From positions 1 through 64,000 of the forward strand of contig JAFWIO010000009.1 in NCBI GenBank assembly GCA_017514785.1: DNA of 64,000 nt, written 5' to 3'. Origin of the DNA: Eubacterium sp. (GTDB lineage Bacteria > Bacillota > Clostridia > Lachnospirales > Lachnospiraceae). Position 1 is the first letter of the stretch; each line of letters begins with the position of its first letter. The position numbers and the translations under genes were made by a program. This document shows, one piece after another, positions 53,643 to 62,724 of this stretch. The notes under the pieces are model-generated. The model was not told the origin of the DNA. It ran no database searches and was given only the letters and a program-made list of their open reading frames with translations.

Positions 53643-54554
53643 TTACTCTGCATCAACCTCACCAGTAATCAACCATGGACTTGGCTGTGCCACGAACACG
53701 CTGTTCTTATCTGTCTTTGAAACAGAAATCTGCATTACTTCTGTTACTTTGACGCCGCACTGTTCCATAATATATTTAATCTCTGATAGAACATCTAACT
53801 CTAATGTCCAGAAGATAAACTTACAGTTTGGATTAACCTTTAAGATACTCTCGATATCTTTTCTAATCTCGCCCTTCTTAGCAACGATAAATGCAAGACG
53901 AGGAACTGGAAGGTTCTTTAATGTCTCTTCTTCTAAGTCAGTTATAACTTCTACGTTATGAACTCCAAACTTATCTATGTTTTCTTCCATAGTACGCTTC
54001 GAGCCTTCGTCTCTCTCGTCAGCTATAATAACGCCCTCGTAAGCTATCATAGAAGCTTCGATAACTACCGATTCAGCATCTACCATAAGGATAGTATCTC
54101 TGATATCTACCTCTAGTTTATTCATAATGACTGATCTAATCTCGTGACCTACATACTTAACTGTACCGTGTGAGAAGTTATCATTCTTCATTCCGAAAAT
54201 CATTCCCTCACGAGTATCATCATTTACGATAAAGATAACTGTAGGTCCAGAAATTGGTTCATCCATCATATCACTTACTTTGCAGTGCTTCATCTCTGAT
54301 GGTTCGTAGCCTTCGCCGTAGTACATTTCGTAATCGCCAAAGCCTGCTTCCCAACATTTATAAAGCATGTTTGGATATGTCTCATCAGCAAAAATAAGAA
54401 GTCTCTTATGCGTAGAAACTAAAGCAAGGTAGTTTCTTCTCTTACCACACAAGTTTGCAATCTTTATTTTTTCTGGAGTAACGCCCTGTAGCTCTGCTAC
54501 ATAGCCCATCCAATCTAGCATTTGTTGATTAGTATATTTTACTTCTTCGCTCAT
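53643..54554 (-). CDS. CobL/CbiE-CbiT-like protein with degenerate SAM site
   Basis: A 303-residue protein. The first ~120 residues recall CbiE (YGEGYEPSE and GFGD pieces). The last ~170 recall CbiT precorrin decarboxylating methyltransferases: YEGVIIADERDEGSKRTMEENIDKFGVHNVEVI matches the strand, acidic residue and NxxxFGVxNV segment. But the glycine-rich SAM loop (DxGxGxGS) is VDAESVV here, so cofactor binding is doubtful. No other cobalamin gene is nearby. It may be a repurposed or inactive relative. The function is unknown. A promoter is not clear, but a terminator follows. Confidence 0.55.
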   Translation of the reverse strand: MSEEVKYTNQQMLDWMGYVAELQGVTPEKIKIANLCGKRRNYLALVSTHKRLLIFADETYPNMLYKCWEAGFGDYEMYYGEGYEPSEMKHCKVSDMMDEPISGPTVIFIVNDDTREGMIFGMKNDNFSHGTVKYVGHEIRSVIMNKLEVDIRDTILMVDAESVVIEASMIAYEGVIIADERDEGSKRTMEENIDKFGVHNVEVITDLEEETLKNLPVPRLAFIVAKKGEIRKDIESILKVNPNCKFIFWTLELDVLSEIKYIMEQCGVKVTEVMQISVSKTDKNSVFVAQPSPWLITGEVDAE

Positions 54555-54599
54555 AATTTCCTCCCGGACATTTAATTCACTATTAGTATTCTATCACAA

Positions 54600-55298
54600 T
54601 TATTTTAGTTTCCAAAATGCTTTGTTGTGCTGGGTAAACTTCACAAAATTAAAACCTTTTAATCTGTAGAAAGTTCCAGCCTTCATGCACTGTGGGAATA
54701 TAGTATGGATAATGTCATTATAGAAAATATCTGCTATACAAATTCCACCAAACACATAAGCAATTCCTAGGAAAACTTTTCTATTCATCTTTTTAGCGAG
54801 CCACATAATAGCTGGCACAATCACATACACAACAAACGGCCCCGCCAAAGTAAATGCAATAATATTTCTACCACAAATAAATCCGCCAATATTTCCAAAT
54901 GTCCAAATCTCTTCGTTGTAGTTCCACTCTCTTCTTCCGTTGTCCAAATAGTAGATTGCTATTCCTGCAATCAACTCCATCAAAGATAAAACAACGCCGC
55001 TTATCAAAGCAACTAGCCATGGTTTCTTTCTAAATTTGTAAGTTAAAGCGAATGCTGCCACTGCTCCTAGACCGTAAATGTCAATCCATGGTCCAAAGGC
55101 ATTTCCTCGCCAAAACCACATGTCTTTCCCATCTCGAATTAGCGCATTTAGATGATAAAAGTTTATCTCAATAATAAATCCAAAAACAGCCATACTCACA
55201 AACAAGAGTAGCACTATGGCTACCCATGTTTTTTTATCAAAAACTATATTGTTATTAATATAGTTTTTATATTTAATTTTAAAGTTACCCTTTGTCAT
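54600..55298 (-). CDS. CmpB-type putative ABC transporter permease (membrane protein)
   Basis: A 232-residue protein with five or six membrane segments. It shows a GNAFGPWIDIYGLGA box and WTFGNIGGFICGRN box, which resemble the two conserved stretches of the PF06541 family of putative permeases. Family members are common in Clostridia; the partner ATPase and substrate are unknown, and no ATPase gene is adjacent. It follows the papain-like protease gene by 15 bases and is likely co-transcribed with it. Confidence 0.65.
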   Translation of the reverse strand: MTKGNFKIKYKNYINNNIVFDKKTWVAIVLLLFVSMAVFGFIIEINFYHLNALIRDGKDMWFWRGNAFGPWIDIYGLGAVAAFALTYKFRKKPWLVALISGVVLSLMELIAGIAIYYLDNGRREWNYNEEIWTFGNIGGFICGRNIIAFTLAGPFVVYVIVPAIMWLAKKMNRKVFLGIAYVFGGICIADIFYNDIIHTIFPQCMKAGTFYRLKGFNFVKFTQHNKAFWKLK

Positions 55299-55313
55299 TA
55301 AAGGTTATTCTCC

Positions 55314-57842
55314 TTACAAATATTTTTGGAGCATCTCAATTTGTTCTTCAGTCAAACCTGGATATCCCATATCTCTTAGAATCTCCACTACTCGTTTGAT
55401 TGACCTAGTAGGACTCAAATCTGAATATAAAGTTTTAGATGAACCATCTGAGTAATTAATAGTAATATACGATTCTGCAACCATCTCTCTAGACCAGTTG
55501 AATGGTTTGATATTAATAACTCCCGCTGCAAATCGTCCTACAATAGCTTGATCCCAACCTGAATTCACTACTTTTATTACTTTGTTGGTGCCAGCTTTTT
55601 CTGCAGACTCTAAATCTAGATTTTCTTCTAGTTCATCTATAAATATATCGTGCGGAGCTATAAGCGTTCCGCATTCCACACTACTTGAATTCAAAAATCC
55701 AACATCTGAACCTGTTGCCACTGCGCAGAACTTAATCCCATCTCTGCCTCTTAAATCAACCGATGCACCTTTAACCATAGTGAAGTCTAAATCAGAAATG
55801 CTAGTTGCTGTTATGTCTCTATCTGGAGTGATAGTTTGACCACTAGCATAAAGTGTAGTGTAGTCTTCATTGGTATATCCATTTTCTGAAGTGCTTGGGA
55901 ATGTAAAACTATCCCCTTCTTCCACCGAAGTTTCCACTCCGTCCACTGTCACTGTGTATTTTGGCACGGTAGTAGATTCAGGCTCCACATCCTTTTCATT
56001 TCCAAACATTTTAACAGTAGAGTTGCCAACTGTTATTCCATCTTCTCTAGCTTGCTGATCAAGTGTTTCGGCATCAATCCACTTCTCGCCATCGAAATAT
56101 TTTGTATCGTTTGTTTTGCAATTATATAAATAATCAGGGTCGTAAGCATCGTCTGCCTCTATCATCAATCCTGATTTTTCACCACATGCTTGCTCAGCAA
56201 CAATACTCACGTTAGTAGAATGAGTAAGTGTGACTGCTTGGGCTATATCAAAAGTATGATACCCAATATATGCATCTGTCACTTCTCCCGTATCAAAGAG
56301 TAAAGTTCCACTCTCTGGATCTGACCTATCTGTCAAACTGCCATATACTTTAAATCTTGAAACGGTGCCTTCTTTTCCTGTCCAATAACCGATCTGACCA
56401 AGTTCAATATCTTTGTCATTACCAATAGAATACACCTCTGCAGCCTTTACCTCTGTGGCAAAACTAGGGATTCTTTGTCCCATCATCGAACTGTGTGATA
56501 ATGTGGTATCAAATGTTTTCTCTTCATTATTGATTTGACTTAAATCGTCTTCCACCACTGTTGATATAGATTCTGATAAAGTCTCTTCACAATAACTCAT
56601 ATACATTATTCCGTCATCATACATTTTGTATCTTCCGTTTACTGTTCCATATGAGTTTTTAATCAACCATGCTCCATCTTCCTTAGGAACTATGTATGCT
56701 TGATAGCCTTCTTGTGGAGTATCAGAAGTTTGGATGTTCTTAATACTTCCGTCCTCGTCAAAGGACATATCCGGCTCAGAATTATCATCTAGTTTTATAT
56801 AAACTATTTCTCCTACTAACTCATCATAGGATTGAGAAGTATACTTTGTTATATAATGATACTTTGAATAATTATCATTAAACCCTACCACTGTTATTAC
56901 ATGATTTGTGCTGTATTTTGCTTTAGCGGTTGCGTCGTGATACCAGAAATTTGGTCCCATTGATCCATACTGACTCTTATCATATCCCCACGTGCGATTA
57001 TATATGGACGATGATGATTGGTAGTAATTGCTCGAAATAGCTCCATTAGCTATAATCTTTTGTTTCCAAATCTCTCTATTTTCTGGATTATAGTATCTTG
57101 TATAAACACCATCTTTTTTCTCGACAGGGAACACTTCAGGAAGTTGCTCTGCTGATTTTATATTGAAGCGGTTTAATCTGTAACTAGCTGCTGCTATCTC
57201 AGCCATAGTTCTACTGTCAGTATCCGAATCACCACCAGCGCGATACGGATTATCACTCTCAAAAACACATGCTTTATCAGCAGTATACGCCATAGATGCA
57301 TCCCAGGCCCAACCGCCTTCGTTATATCCATAGTAACTATCTGAACTTTTTTCAGAATCATTGCAAGATTCAGTTAGCACTTCTCCGCTAATAACACCCG
57401 TCTTAGTCTGCTTGTTATATTGTACAAATACACCTTGCGCCTCCGACAAATCAATAGGGTCAGTCTCTTGCAAACCGCTTGGATAACCAGCCTTTTTTAA
57501 AATATTAGATTCCACAGAACCCACTTCAGCAAACATCCAGCAAGATCCAAAACTATCTTGATCTTTTATGGATGTATAAGGAGCCACATAATAGTTTGGA
57601 AGATTGTTTCTCTTCTTAGTGGCTCTCGACTTTTTATATTCGTCTAATTCAGTTCTACTTCCGTCTTTGTTTTTGATGTGAGTTCTTTTAAATTCTTTCA
57701 CACCATCTTTGATAGCATCCGTCATTTCTGACATTGTCATTACATCAGAAACAGCCTTTGTATCTACTACAAAAGCCTTTGAACACGCTATCGTACTTAA
57801 CAGCGCAAGTATAACTATAAAAGATATTACTTTCCTTTTCAT
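55314..57842 (-). CDS. secreted papain-family (C1) cysteine protease
   Basis: An 842-residue exported protein. A signal peptide (VISFIVILALLSTIAC) is followed by a C1 domain from ~80: Cys in KDQDSFGSCWMFAEV, His in NHVITVVGFND, Asn in WLIKNSYGT. A lectin-like beta domain comes next, then a small YTVTVDGVETSVEEG module and a C-terminal ~150-residue module (VECGTLIAPHDIFID, FAAGVINI, YITINYSDGSSKTLYSD). The last two modules match, in order, those at the ends of the DUF6273 proteins at 23999 and 27523. The protease is thus probably placed on the same surface as those proteins. The start has GGAGGG 8 bases upstream. Confidence 0.88.
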   Translation of the reverse strand: MKRKVISFIVILALLSTIACSKAFVVDTKAVSDVMTMSEMTDAIKDGVKEFKRTHIKNKDGSRTELDEYKKSRATKKRNNLPNYYVAPYTSIKDQDSFGSCWMFAEVGSVESNILKKAGYPSGLQETDPIDLSEAQGVFVQYNKQTKTGVISGEVLTESCNDSEKSSDSYYGYNEGGWAWDASMAYTADKACVFESDNPYRAGGDSDTDSRTMAEIAAASYRLNRFNIKSAEQLPEVFPVEKKDGVYTRYYNPENREIWKQKIIANGAISSNYYQSSSSIYNRTWGYDKSQYGSMGPNFWYHDATAKAKYSTNHVITVVGFNDNYSKYHYITKYTSQSYDELVGEIVYIKLDDNSEPDMSFDEDGSIKNIQTSDTPQEGYQAYIVPKEDGAWLIKNSYGTVNGRYKMYDDGIMYMSYCEETLSESISTVVEDDLSQINNEEKTFDTTLSHSSMMGQRIPSFATEVKAAEVYSIGNDKDIELGQIGYWTGKEGTVSRFKVYGSLTDRSDPESGTLLFDTGEVTDAYIGYHTFDIAQAVTLTHSTNVSIVAEQACGEKSGLMIEADDAYDPDYLYNCKTNDTKYFDGEKWIDAETLDQQAREDGITVGNSTVKMFGNEKDVEPESTTVPKYTVTVDGVETSVEEGDSFTFPSTSENGYTNEDYTTLYASGQTITPDRDITATSISDLDFTMVKGASVDLRGRDGIKFCAVATGSDVGFLNSSSVECGTLIAPHDIFIDELEENLDLESAEKAGTNKVIKVVNSGWDQAIVGRFAAGVINIKPFNWSREMVAESYITINYSDGSSKTLYSDLSPTRSIKRVVEILRDMGYPGLTEEQIEMLQKYL

Positions 57843-57986
57843 AATATCCCTCCGTACCGATTACTCTATAATTATAACAAATTTTGGCTTTTATTTATAC
57901 CATTGATTGCCTTCTACAATTGATATTAAAACAACACTTTGATATATTTAAAATGAAATATTAGTACGGATAAAAGAGGTTTAGTA

Positions 57987-58988
57987 ATGAATTTTGGAAT
58001 AATAGGCGCAGGAAATATAGCAAATACTTTTGCTACCACTCTCACTCAGATGAGTGAGCCCACTGCTTATGCCATTGCATCTAGAAGTATGGAGAAAGCT
58101 GAAGAATTCAGAGACAGATACGGCATGGAAAAGGCGTATGATTCTTACGAAGCTCTAGCGAAGGATCCAGATGTGGATGTAATATACATCGCTACTCCTC
58201 ACTCATTCCACTATGAACAGGCAAAGATGTGTTTGGAAAACGGCAAGCACGTTCTAGTGGAGAAAGCATTTTGCGCTAATGCGCCTCAGGCAAAGGAAAT
58301 AATAGGTTTAGCCGAGAGCAAAGGTTTGTTTTTGGGAGAGGCTATGTGGACTAGGTTTATGCCACTTGCAAAGAAGCTTCGCGAGTTGTTGGATGACGGT
58401 GTGATAGGCGATGTTATGTATATGACTGCTAACCTTAACTTTCCTATGATGCACAAGGAAAGGCTTATTAAAGCAGAGTTGGCAGGCGGTGCACTTTTGG
58501 ATGTTGGAATATATCCTCTAACTGCTGCTTCTCTTATTATGGGAGATAATATAAAAGATATAAAAGCTACTGCTCTTTTGAATGATGAGAAAATGGATTT
58601 AGTTGGACAGTATATCCTTACCTTTGACGAGGGAGGAATTGCATATCTAAACTCTGGAATGTGTTTTGAGAGCGATGGAAACGCTGTGGTAATTGGAACG
58701 AACGGTTCTATAGTTATGGAGGGCGTAAACTTTATTAGAGGGCTTAGAATCTTTGATGGCAATCATAATGAAGTAGAGTATATGTCCTTTGAAGATGTGG
58801 AAAAGTATCCTTACAAAAATGGCGAAACTATTACGGGATACGAGTACGAGGTTTTGGGATGTATTGATGCAATAAAAAAAGGACACACACAGTGTCCTGA
58901 AATTACTCATAAAGAGACTTTGTTTATGATGGAAACAATGGATGAAATAAGAAGACAGATGGGCGTTATTTACCCTTTTGAATCTTAA
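57987..58988 (+). CDS. Gfo/Idh/MocA family oxidoreductase
   Basis: A 333-residue NAD(P)-dependent oxidoreductase. The Rossmann start is GIIGAGNIANTFA; the family Lys is in LVEKAFCANA (usual EKP is EKA); the C-terminal beta sheet includes VGIYPLTAASLIMG. Relatives act on sugars, inositol or trans-dihydrodiols. The substrate is unknown. Its stop overlaps the stop of the converging AlkD-like gene by 23 bases. GAGG-like site AAGAGG 8 bases upstream of the ATG. Confidence 0.88.
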   Translation: MNFGIIGAGNIANTFATTLTQMSEPTAYAIASRSMEKAEEFRDRYGMEKAYDSYEALAKDPDVDVIYIATPHSFHYEQAKMCLENGKHVLVEKAFCANAPQAKEIIGLAESKGLFLGEAMWTRFMPLAKKLRELLDDGVIGDVMYMTANLNFPMMHKERLIKAELAGGALLDVGIYPLTAASLIMGDNIKDIKATALLNDEKMDLVGQYILTFDEGGIAYLNSGMCFESDGNAVVIGTNGSIVMEGVNFIRGLRIFDGNHNEVEYMSFEDVEKYPYKNGETITGYEYEVLGCIDAIKKGHTQCPEITHKETLFMMETMDEIRRQMGVIYPFES

Positions 58989-59661
58989 GCGTTCTTAAAT
59001 AATTCTTTTGTTCCTTAGTTATACGATAACTTTCAATAGACTTTTGGATTGCTTTGTTGTGAGTCCAAGAGTCTAATTTTTTGCCCTCGATAAATGGAAT
59101 GATATCATCCCACTGCTTTGCTAAAGCTGTCGCAAAGTACCAAGCAATCATCATATTTACATAGTACTCATCTGAACGGACACGAGCTACCAATCTTGGA
59201 TACTTTAGTTCAAAAGCATCATCCAAGTAATGCTCCATAAGCATTCCAATTCCGAAACGCTTAGTGTAAGTCAAATCTGATGCTATCCACTCTCTTATAT
59301 GTTTGTACAAATCTTTTAGATTTGTCTTAAATATTTTTGGTGAAAGTTGATCGCATGTAGCCCAGTTATCGACGTATGGCAAAAACTTCTCTACTTCTTC
59401 CACTGCCCTGTCATAATCCTTTATGCCTGATACGATAAATGCGTGCAGCTGATTCATATCAAAATATTTGTGAGGAAGATCATTTAAGAATATTTCTATA
59501 TCTTCCCTCTTTGCCATTTGCTTCGCTAACTTCCTGGAAGCCGGAGTTCTAACACCTATAATAGTTTTCTCATCTACTGTAGGCATCAACTTCTTGTGAA
59601 AGTCACGATATTCCTTATCCTGGAGTTTAAACAACTCTTTTTCTATATCTTTAGTTATCAT
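58966..59661 (-). CDS. AlkD-like DNA alkylation repair protein
   Basis: A 231-residue all-helical protein of the AlkD/HEAT-repeat family, whose well-studied members remove alkylated bases from DNA without flipping them. Markers are the helical repeats with FLPYVDNWATCDQLSPKIF and KYFDMNQLHAF, and the later RVRSDEYYVNMMIAWYF. It lies one base after the VanX-like gene and is therefore the last gene of that operon. The link between a repair enzyme and wall/lipid genes is not explained by known function. The 3' end overlaps the converging oxidoreductase gene by 23 bases. Confidence 0.85.
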   Translation of the reverse strand: MITKDIEKELFKLQDKEYRDFHKKLMPTVDEKTIIGVRTPASRKLAKQMAKREDIEIFLNDLPHKYFDMNQLHAFIVSGIKDYDRAVEEVEKFLPYVDNWATCDQLSPKIFKTNLKDLYKHIREWIASDLTYTKRFGIGMLMEHYLDDAFELKYPRLVARVRSDEYYVNMMIAWYFATALAKQWDDIIPFIEGKKLDSWTHNKAIQKSIESYRITKEQKNYLRTLKIQKGK

Positions 59662-59662
59662 C

Positions 59663-60316
59663 CTATTTCCTTATTGAATCCATAGCTACCGGGAATTCAA
59701 AGTATGTTTCTGGATATGGTTCATTCTTCAAAGTAAAATGCCACCACTCTGTGTCTATTGGTTCGAAACCACCGTCCACCATTAGTTTTTGAAGTATCAT
59801 TCTATTCTCATACTGCTCTTTAGTAATATCCTTGTAATCCGGATGAGAGATATCGTCAAAGAAGTCGAAAGGACTCCCCATATCAAGTTCTTTGCCGGTG
59901 TCCATATCTACTAGAGTTAAATCCAATGTACTTCCTCTGCTGTGAGTAGACTTAGATGCAATGTATCCCAGTTTAAACAAATCGTGCTTATCAATGTCTG
60001 GGTAGAAAAATGTTTTCATCTTCTGATCCAAATCTTCAATCTCCCAAAGTACAAAGTGCTTAACAGCCTTGGCAGGTCTGTAGGCATCAAAAATCTTCAA
60101 ACGATATCCTTGCACGTTTGCTATGTTGGCAACATCCTTAAGAGCCCTAGCCGCTTCCTTTGTTAGAAGCGCGATAGGCTCTTCGTAGCCGTCCACTCTC
60201 TCACCTACAAAGTTGTAAGTGGAGAAATATCTTATTTCTTGAATGATTCCTGGCACATAGTCCGATAGTAAAACAAATCCCGAACTATCCATTGACATTT
60301 CTTTTTGAATATCCAT
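59663..60316 (-). CDS. D-Ala-D-Ala dipeptidase-like (VanX family, M15D)
   Basis: A 217-residue zinc peptidase of the VanX/DdpX type that splits D-alanyl-D-alanine. Markers: EIRYFSTYNFVGERVDGY, RLKIFDAYRPAKAVKHF, the zinc motif STHSRGSTLDLTLVD, and the C-terminal EWWHF pair. No signal peptide, so it should be cytosolic, with roles in recycling cell wall dipeptide. There are no vanH/vanA genes nearby, so vancomycin resistance should not be inferred. It is 3 bases after the PSD-like gene. Confidence 0.9.
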   Translation of the reverse strand: MDIQKEMSMDSSGFVLLSDYVPGIIQEIRYFSTYNFVGERVDGYEEPIALLTKEAARALKDVANIANVQGYRLKIFDAYRPAKAVKHFVLWEIEDLDQKMKTFFYPDIDKHDLFKLGYIASKSTHSRGSTLDLTLVDMDTGKELDMGSPFDFFDDISHPDYKDITKEQYENRMILQKLMVDGGFEPIDTEWWHFTLKNEPYPETYFEFPVAMDSIRK

Positions 60317-60319
60317 TTA

Positions 60320-61612
60320 TTAATCCTTCTTCAAATTTGCGTAAGCTTCGCCCATCAAAAGATGTGGGTACTTACCATTTTTATCTGCCTTAGGAATAAA
60401 GTCAAAATCGGCTTTGTCTTGGAATACCATACAAATATCGCTTCCTCCAAATAGGAAGTATCCCATAGGGTCGCCCTTCTTAACTTCATCGCCCACTTTC
60501 AAGCCTTTCTCCCAGTTACATGAGCAAATCTGGCTCATTCCTATTGGAAGAATTGCAACATAACCGTATTCCTTTGTATCAATAACAACTAGGTCTCTAG
60601 TTTCAATCATTTGCCATCCAGGAACTTGATCTATCAAAACATACTTCTGGTTTTTCTTATCCCAAACAGTGATTCCACCTGCTGCATTTGTTCCCTTAAT
60701 CTTCGTGAGTTCTACTATCTTTCCGCTAACAGGGAAATGATATCTATGATAATCATTTACATCAAGGAATGTATGTGTGAAAGTTCCATTATTAAAACTA
60801 TTTCTATACTTACTATCCGGCCCGATTAAATCCGAAATCTGGTCGAACTTCGCTCCCTTAACAAGTGTTCCATCTTTGTCTTTGTCTTCAATCTTTCCGT
60901 TCTTATCTATATCCCACTCACCCTGCGGAGTAGAATCTGCCGGAGCTACTACTTCTGTGTTAGCAATTGGTCTAACACTTGGATCAACTAACTTTCTTGA
61001 GAAGAAATCATTGTAACTTGTCCAAATATTTTTGTCAGCATACCAACCTTTGTCCATTCCAAATCTCTTGTCGGATTTTGCCAACTCATAATACTCATCA
61101 TTCCAACTGTCTTTTGTTGAAAGGTATTTGCCCCACTCGTCAGCATACTCTTTACACCAACTCTTGATTGGTTCATGATACTGAAGTGTTGGGTAATAGT
61201 ATCCTTTACCCTCAAGTTCTTTAAGTGGCTGATCAACCAAGAACCAGAAATAATCTACCGACTGATCTATATGCTCATATAATTTATCACTCTTTTTGCC
61301 AGGAACTACATTCCATGGTTCGCAAGTAGCTGCCCAATCCGTGAACTCATATAATTCATCTAGGCTTTGCGCTGGATTTGTGCTTTTATCTGGATTGACC
61401 TTCTTGGCCTTCGCCAAAGACTTCTCCATCAGTTTCTTTAACTTAGGATCTTTGTCGAGCAATTTTTGTAAGTCTTTAGTCATCTTACTATGCTCTGATT
61501 TCTTTGTTTCTACCTGCGCAGTAGTCTGCTTGTTGTCAGTGCTTGTGCCGCAACCAACAACCAAAGTTGCTGACATAACAACAGCTAAAAAAAGTGCTAA
61601 TATTCTTTTCAT
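60320..61612 (-). CDS. exported lipoprotein of the phosphatidylserine decarboxylase family
   Basis: A 430-residue protein with a lipoprotein signal (FLAVVMSATLVVGC, Cys at ~21), a charged helical spacer, and a phosphatidylserine decarboxylase domain: FFSRKL, VVAPADS, DVNDYHRYHFPVSG and the self-cleavage site as FGGSDICMVF (usual LGST). The Ser should become the pyruvoyl group. A PSD outside the membrane is unusual, as such enzymes generally work on the inner leaflet, so the substrate may differ. It is first of three genes with the VanX-like and AlkD-like proteins, with 1-3 base gaps. Confidence 0.82.
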   Translation of the reverse strand: MKRILALFLAVVMSATLVVGCGTSTDNKQTTAQVETKKSEHSKMTKDLQKLLDKDPKLKKLMEKSLAKAKKVNPDKSTNPAQSLDELYEFTDWAATCEPWNVVPGKKSDKLYEHIDQSVDYFWFLVDQPLKELEGKGYYYPTLQYHEPIKSWCKEYADEWGKYLSTKDSWNDEYYELAKSDKRFGMDKGWYADKNIWTSYNDFFSRKLVDPSVRPIANTEVVAPADSTPQGEWDIDKNGKIEDKDKDGTLVKGAKFDQISDLIGPDSKYRNSFNNGTFTHTFLDVNDYHRYHFPVSGKIVELTKIKGTNAAGGITVWDKKNQKYVLIDQVPGWQMIETRDLVVIDTKEYGYVAILPIGMSQICSCNWEKGLKVGDEVKKGDPMGYFLFGGSDICMVFQDKADFDFIPKADKNGKYPHLLMGEAYANLKKD

Positions 61613-61689
61613 TTTTATTATCCTCCGTTCAAATCCACTAGTATTATTTTATCTTTTTTTTTCTCTATCGTCTATAATTATTATCACTT

Positions 61690-61719
61690 TTGAGGGAAGA
61701 TTTGTGGTATTATTATAAT
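61690..61719 (+). promoter_or_regulatory. promoter before the secreted helical protein gene
   Basis: TTGAGG, 18-base spacer, TATAAT; start near 61726, about 47 bases before the ATG at 61773. Confidence 0.6.
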
Positions 61720-61772
61720 AGAGTATAAAAATATTGTTTTGGACGGATTTAGAAACAATAAAGGAGGAGAAT

Positions 61773-62702
61773 ATGAAGAAGTTTAGAATTATCACGAGTA
61801 TAGTTCTATCTATTGCGTTGCTTGCAGGTTTGGTTTCAACTTTTGCTGCTCCTAGCACTAACGTATATGCAAAGTCCAAAGGACAAACTAGTGAATACAC
61901 AAGCATAAATGAATATGTGGACGAATTCTTTGAAAAAGATTTATATGTAGATACAAATAAGTATCCTTCCGAACTGGAGGATATTTATAATCATGTGTCC
62001 GATTTTATAACCAAAAACTACTCTTCTTTGAATAAGAAAAAAATACAGGAAGAACTAGATTACCTCAAAGGTGCACTTAGAGTTTTTGCTATACTACAGC
62101 TTGATAAAACACTACACCTCCAAAAACTCAGAAAGAAAATTGAGTCATTTATTGAAACAGTGGAAATAGCTTTGGCGGCTCAGTCATTTGAAGAAAACGC
62201 TGAACAATTAGTAGATAACTTTAACGTTGCCAAGAAAGAATCTCAACGAGTCTTTGAAGTTTTCAAAACTCAGATTAAAGGCAAAAAGGTTTTAGAACTG
62301 GCTGAATACTTCTTATCTCGCAAGACACAAGGTGCGATTGTTCACCACATACTAAATATTGATGGCATCTTATTTGAGAATGTAGACATTGATGCGTTTG
62401 TTCCGGAAGAATTTACTAATAGAAAAGTTGAACAAATTAAAGACAAAATAAAGTATGTTGCAGAAATTGGTGTTACATATAATAAGATGAAAAAGAAAGA
62501 ACGAGGCAAGACTAAACACAGTATTGTTGCTTATATAAACAAACCTATAGATCAACTTAAAAAACAAGCTAACACTTTTATGATAAGAGCCGAAAAAAAA
62601 GTTTTAGAAACTTATAAACTAGTTACAGTTACTATTAAGAATAAACTAAAAGATCTTGATTTTTTAAAAGAAGAAAAATCTTTAGACTTCCAACTTGAAT
62701 GA
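61773..62702 (+). CDS. secreted helical protein of unknown function
   Basis: A 309-residue exported protein. Residues 1-33 are a signal peptide (KFRIITSIVLSIALLAG, ending in VYAKS). The rest is rich in Lys, Glu and Leu in a helical pattern throughout, with no Cys after the signal and no domain I can name. The start is the ATG at 61773 with AAAGGAGG 5 bases upstream, rather than an upstream ATG. The signal peptide is very like that of the next gene at 62725, 22 bases after its stop, so the two form an operon. Confidence 0.75.
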   Translation: MKKFRIITSIVLSIALLAGLVSTFAAPSTNVYAKSKGQTSEYTSINEYVDEFFEKDLYVDTNKYPSELEDIYNHVSDFITKNYSSLNKKKIQEELDYLKGALRVFAILQLDKTLHLQKLRKKIESFIETVEIALAAQSFEENAEQLVDNFNVAKKESQRVFEVFKTQIKGKKVLELAEYFLSRKTQGAIVHHILNIDGILFENVDIDAFVPEEFTNRKVEQIKDKIKYVAEIGVTYNKMKKKERGKTKHSIVAYINKPIDQLKKQANTFMIRAEKKVLETYKLVTVTIKNKLKDLDFLKEEKSLDFQLE

Positions 62703-62724
62703 TTAGAGAATTAAGGAGGAACAT

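Noticed and set aside
59663..60316. Vancomycin resistance from the VanX-like gene
   Set aside because: No vanH, vanA/B-type ligase or vanRS genes are present; stand-alone VanX-like dipeptidases are ordinary wall recycling enzymes.
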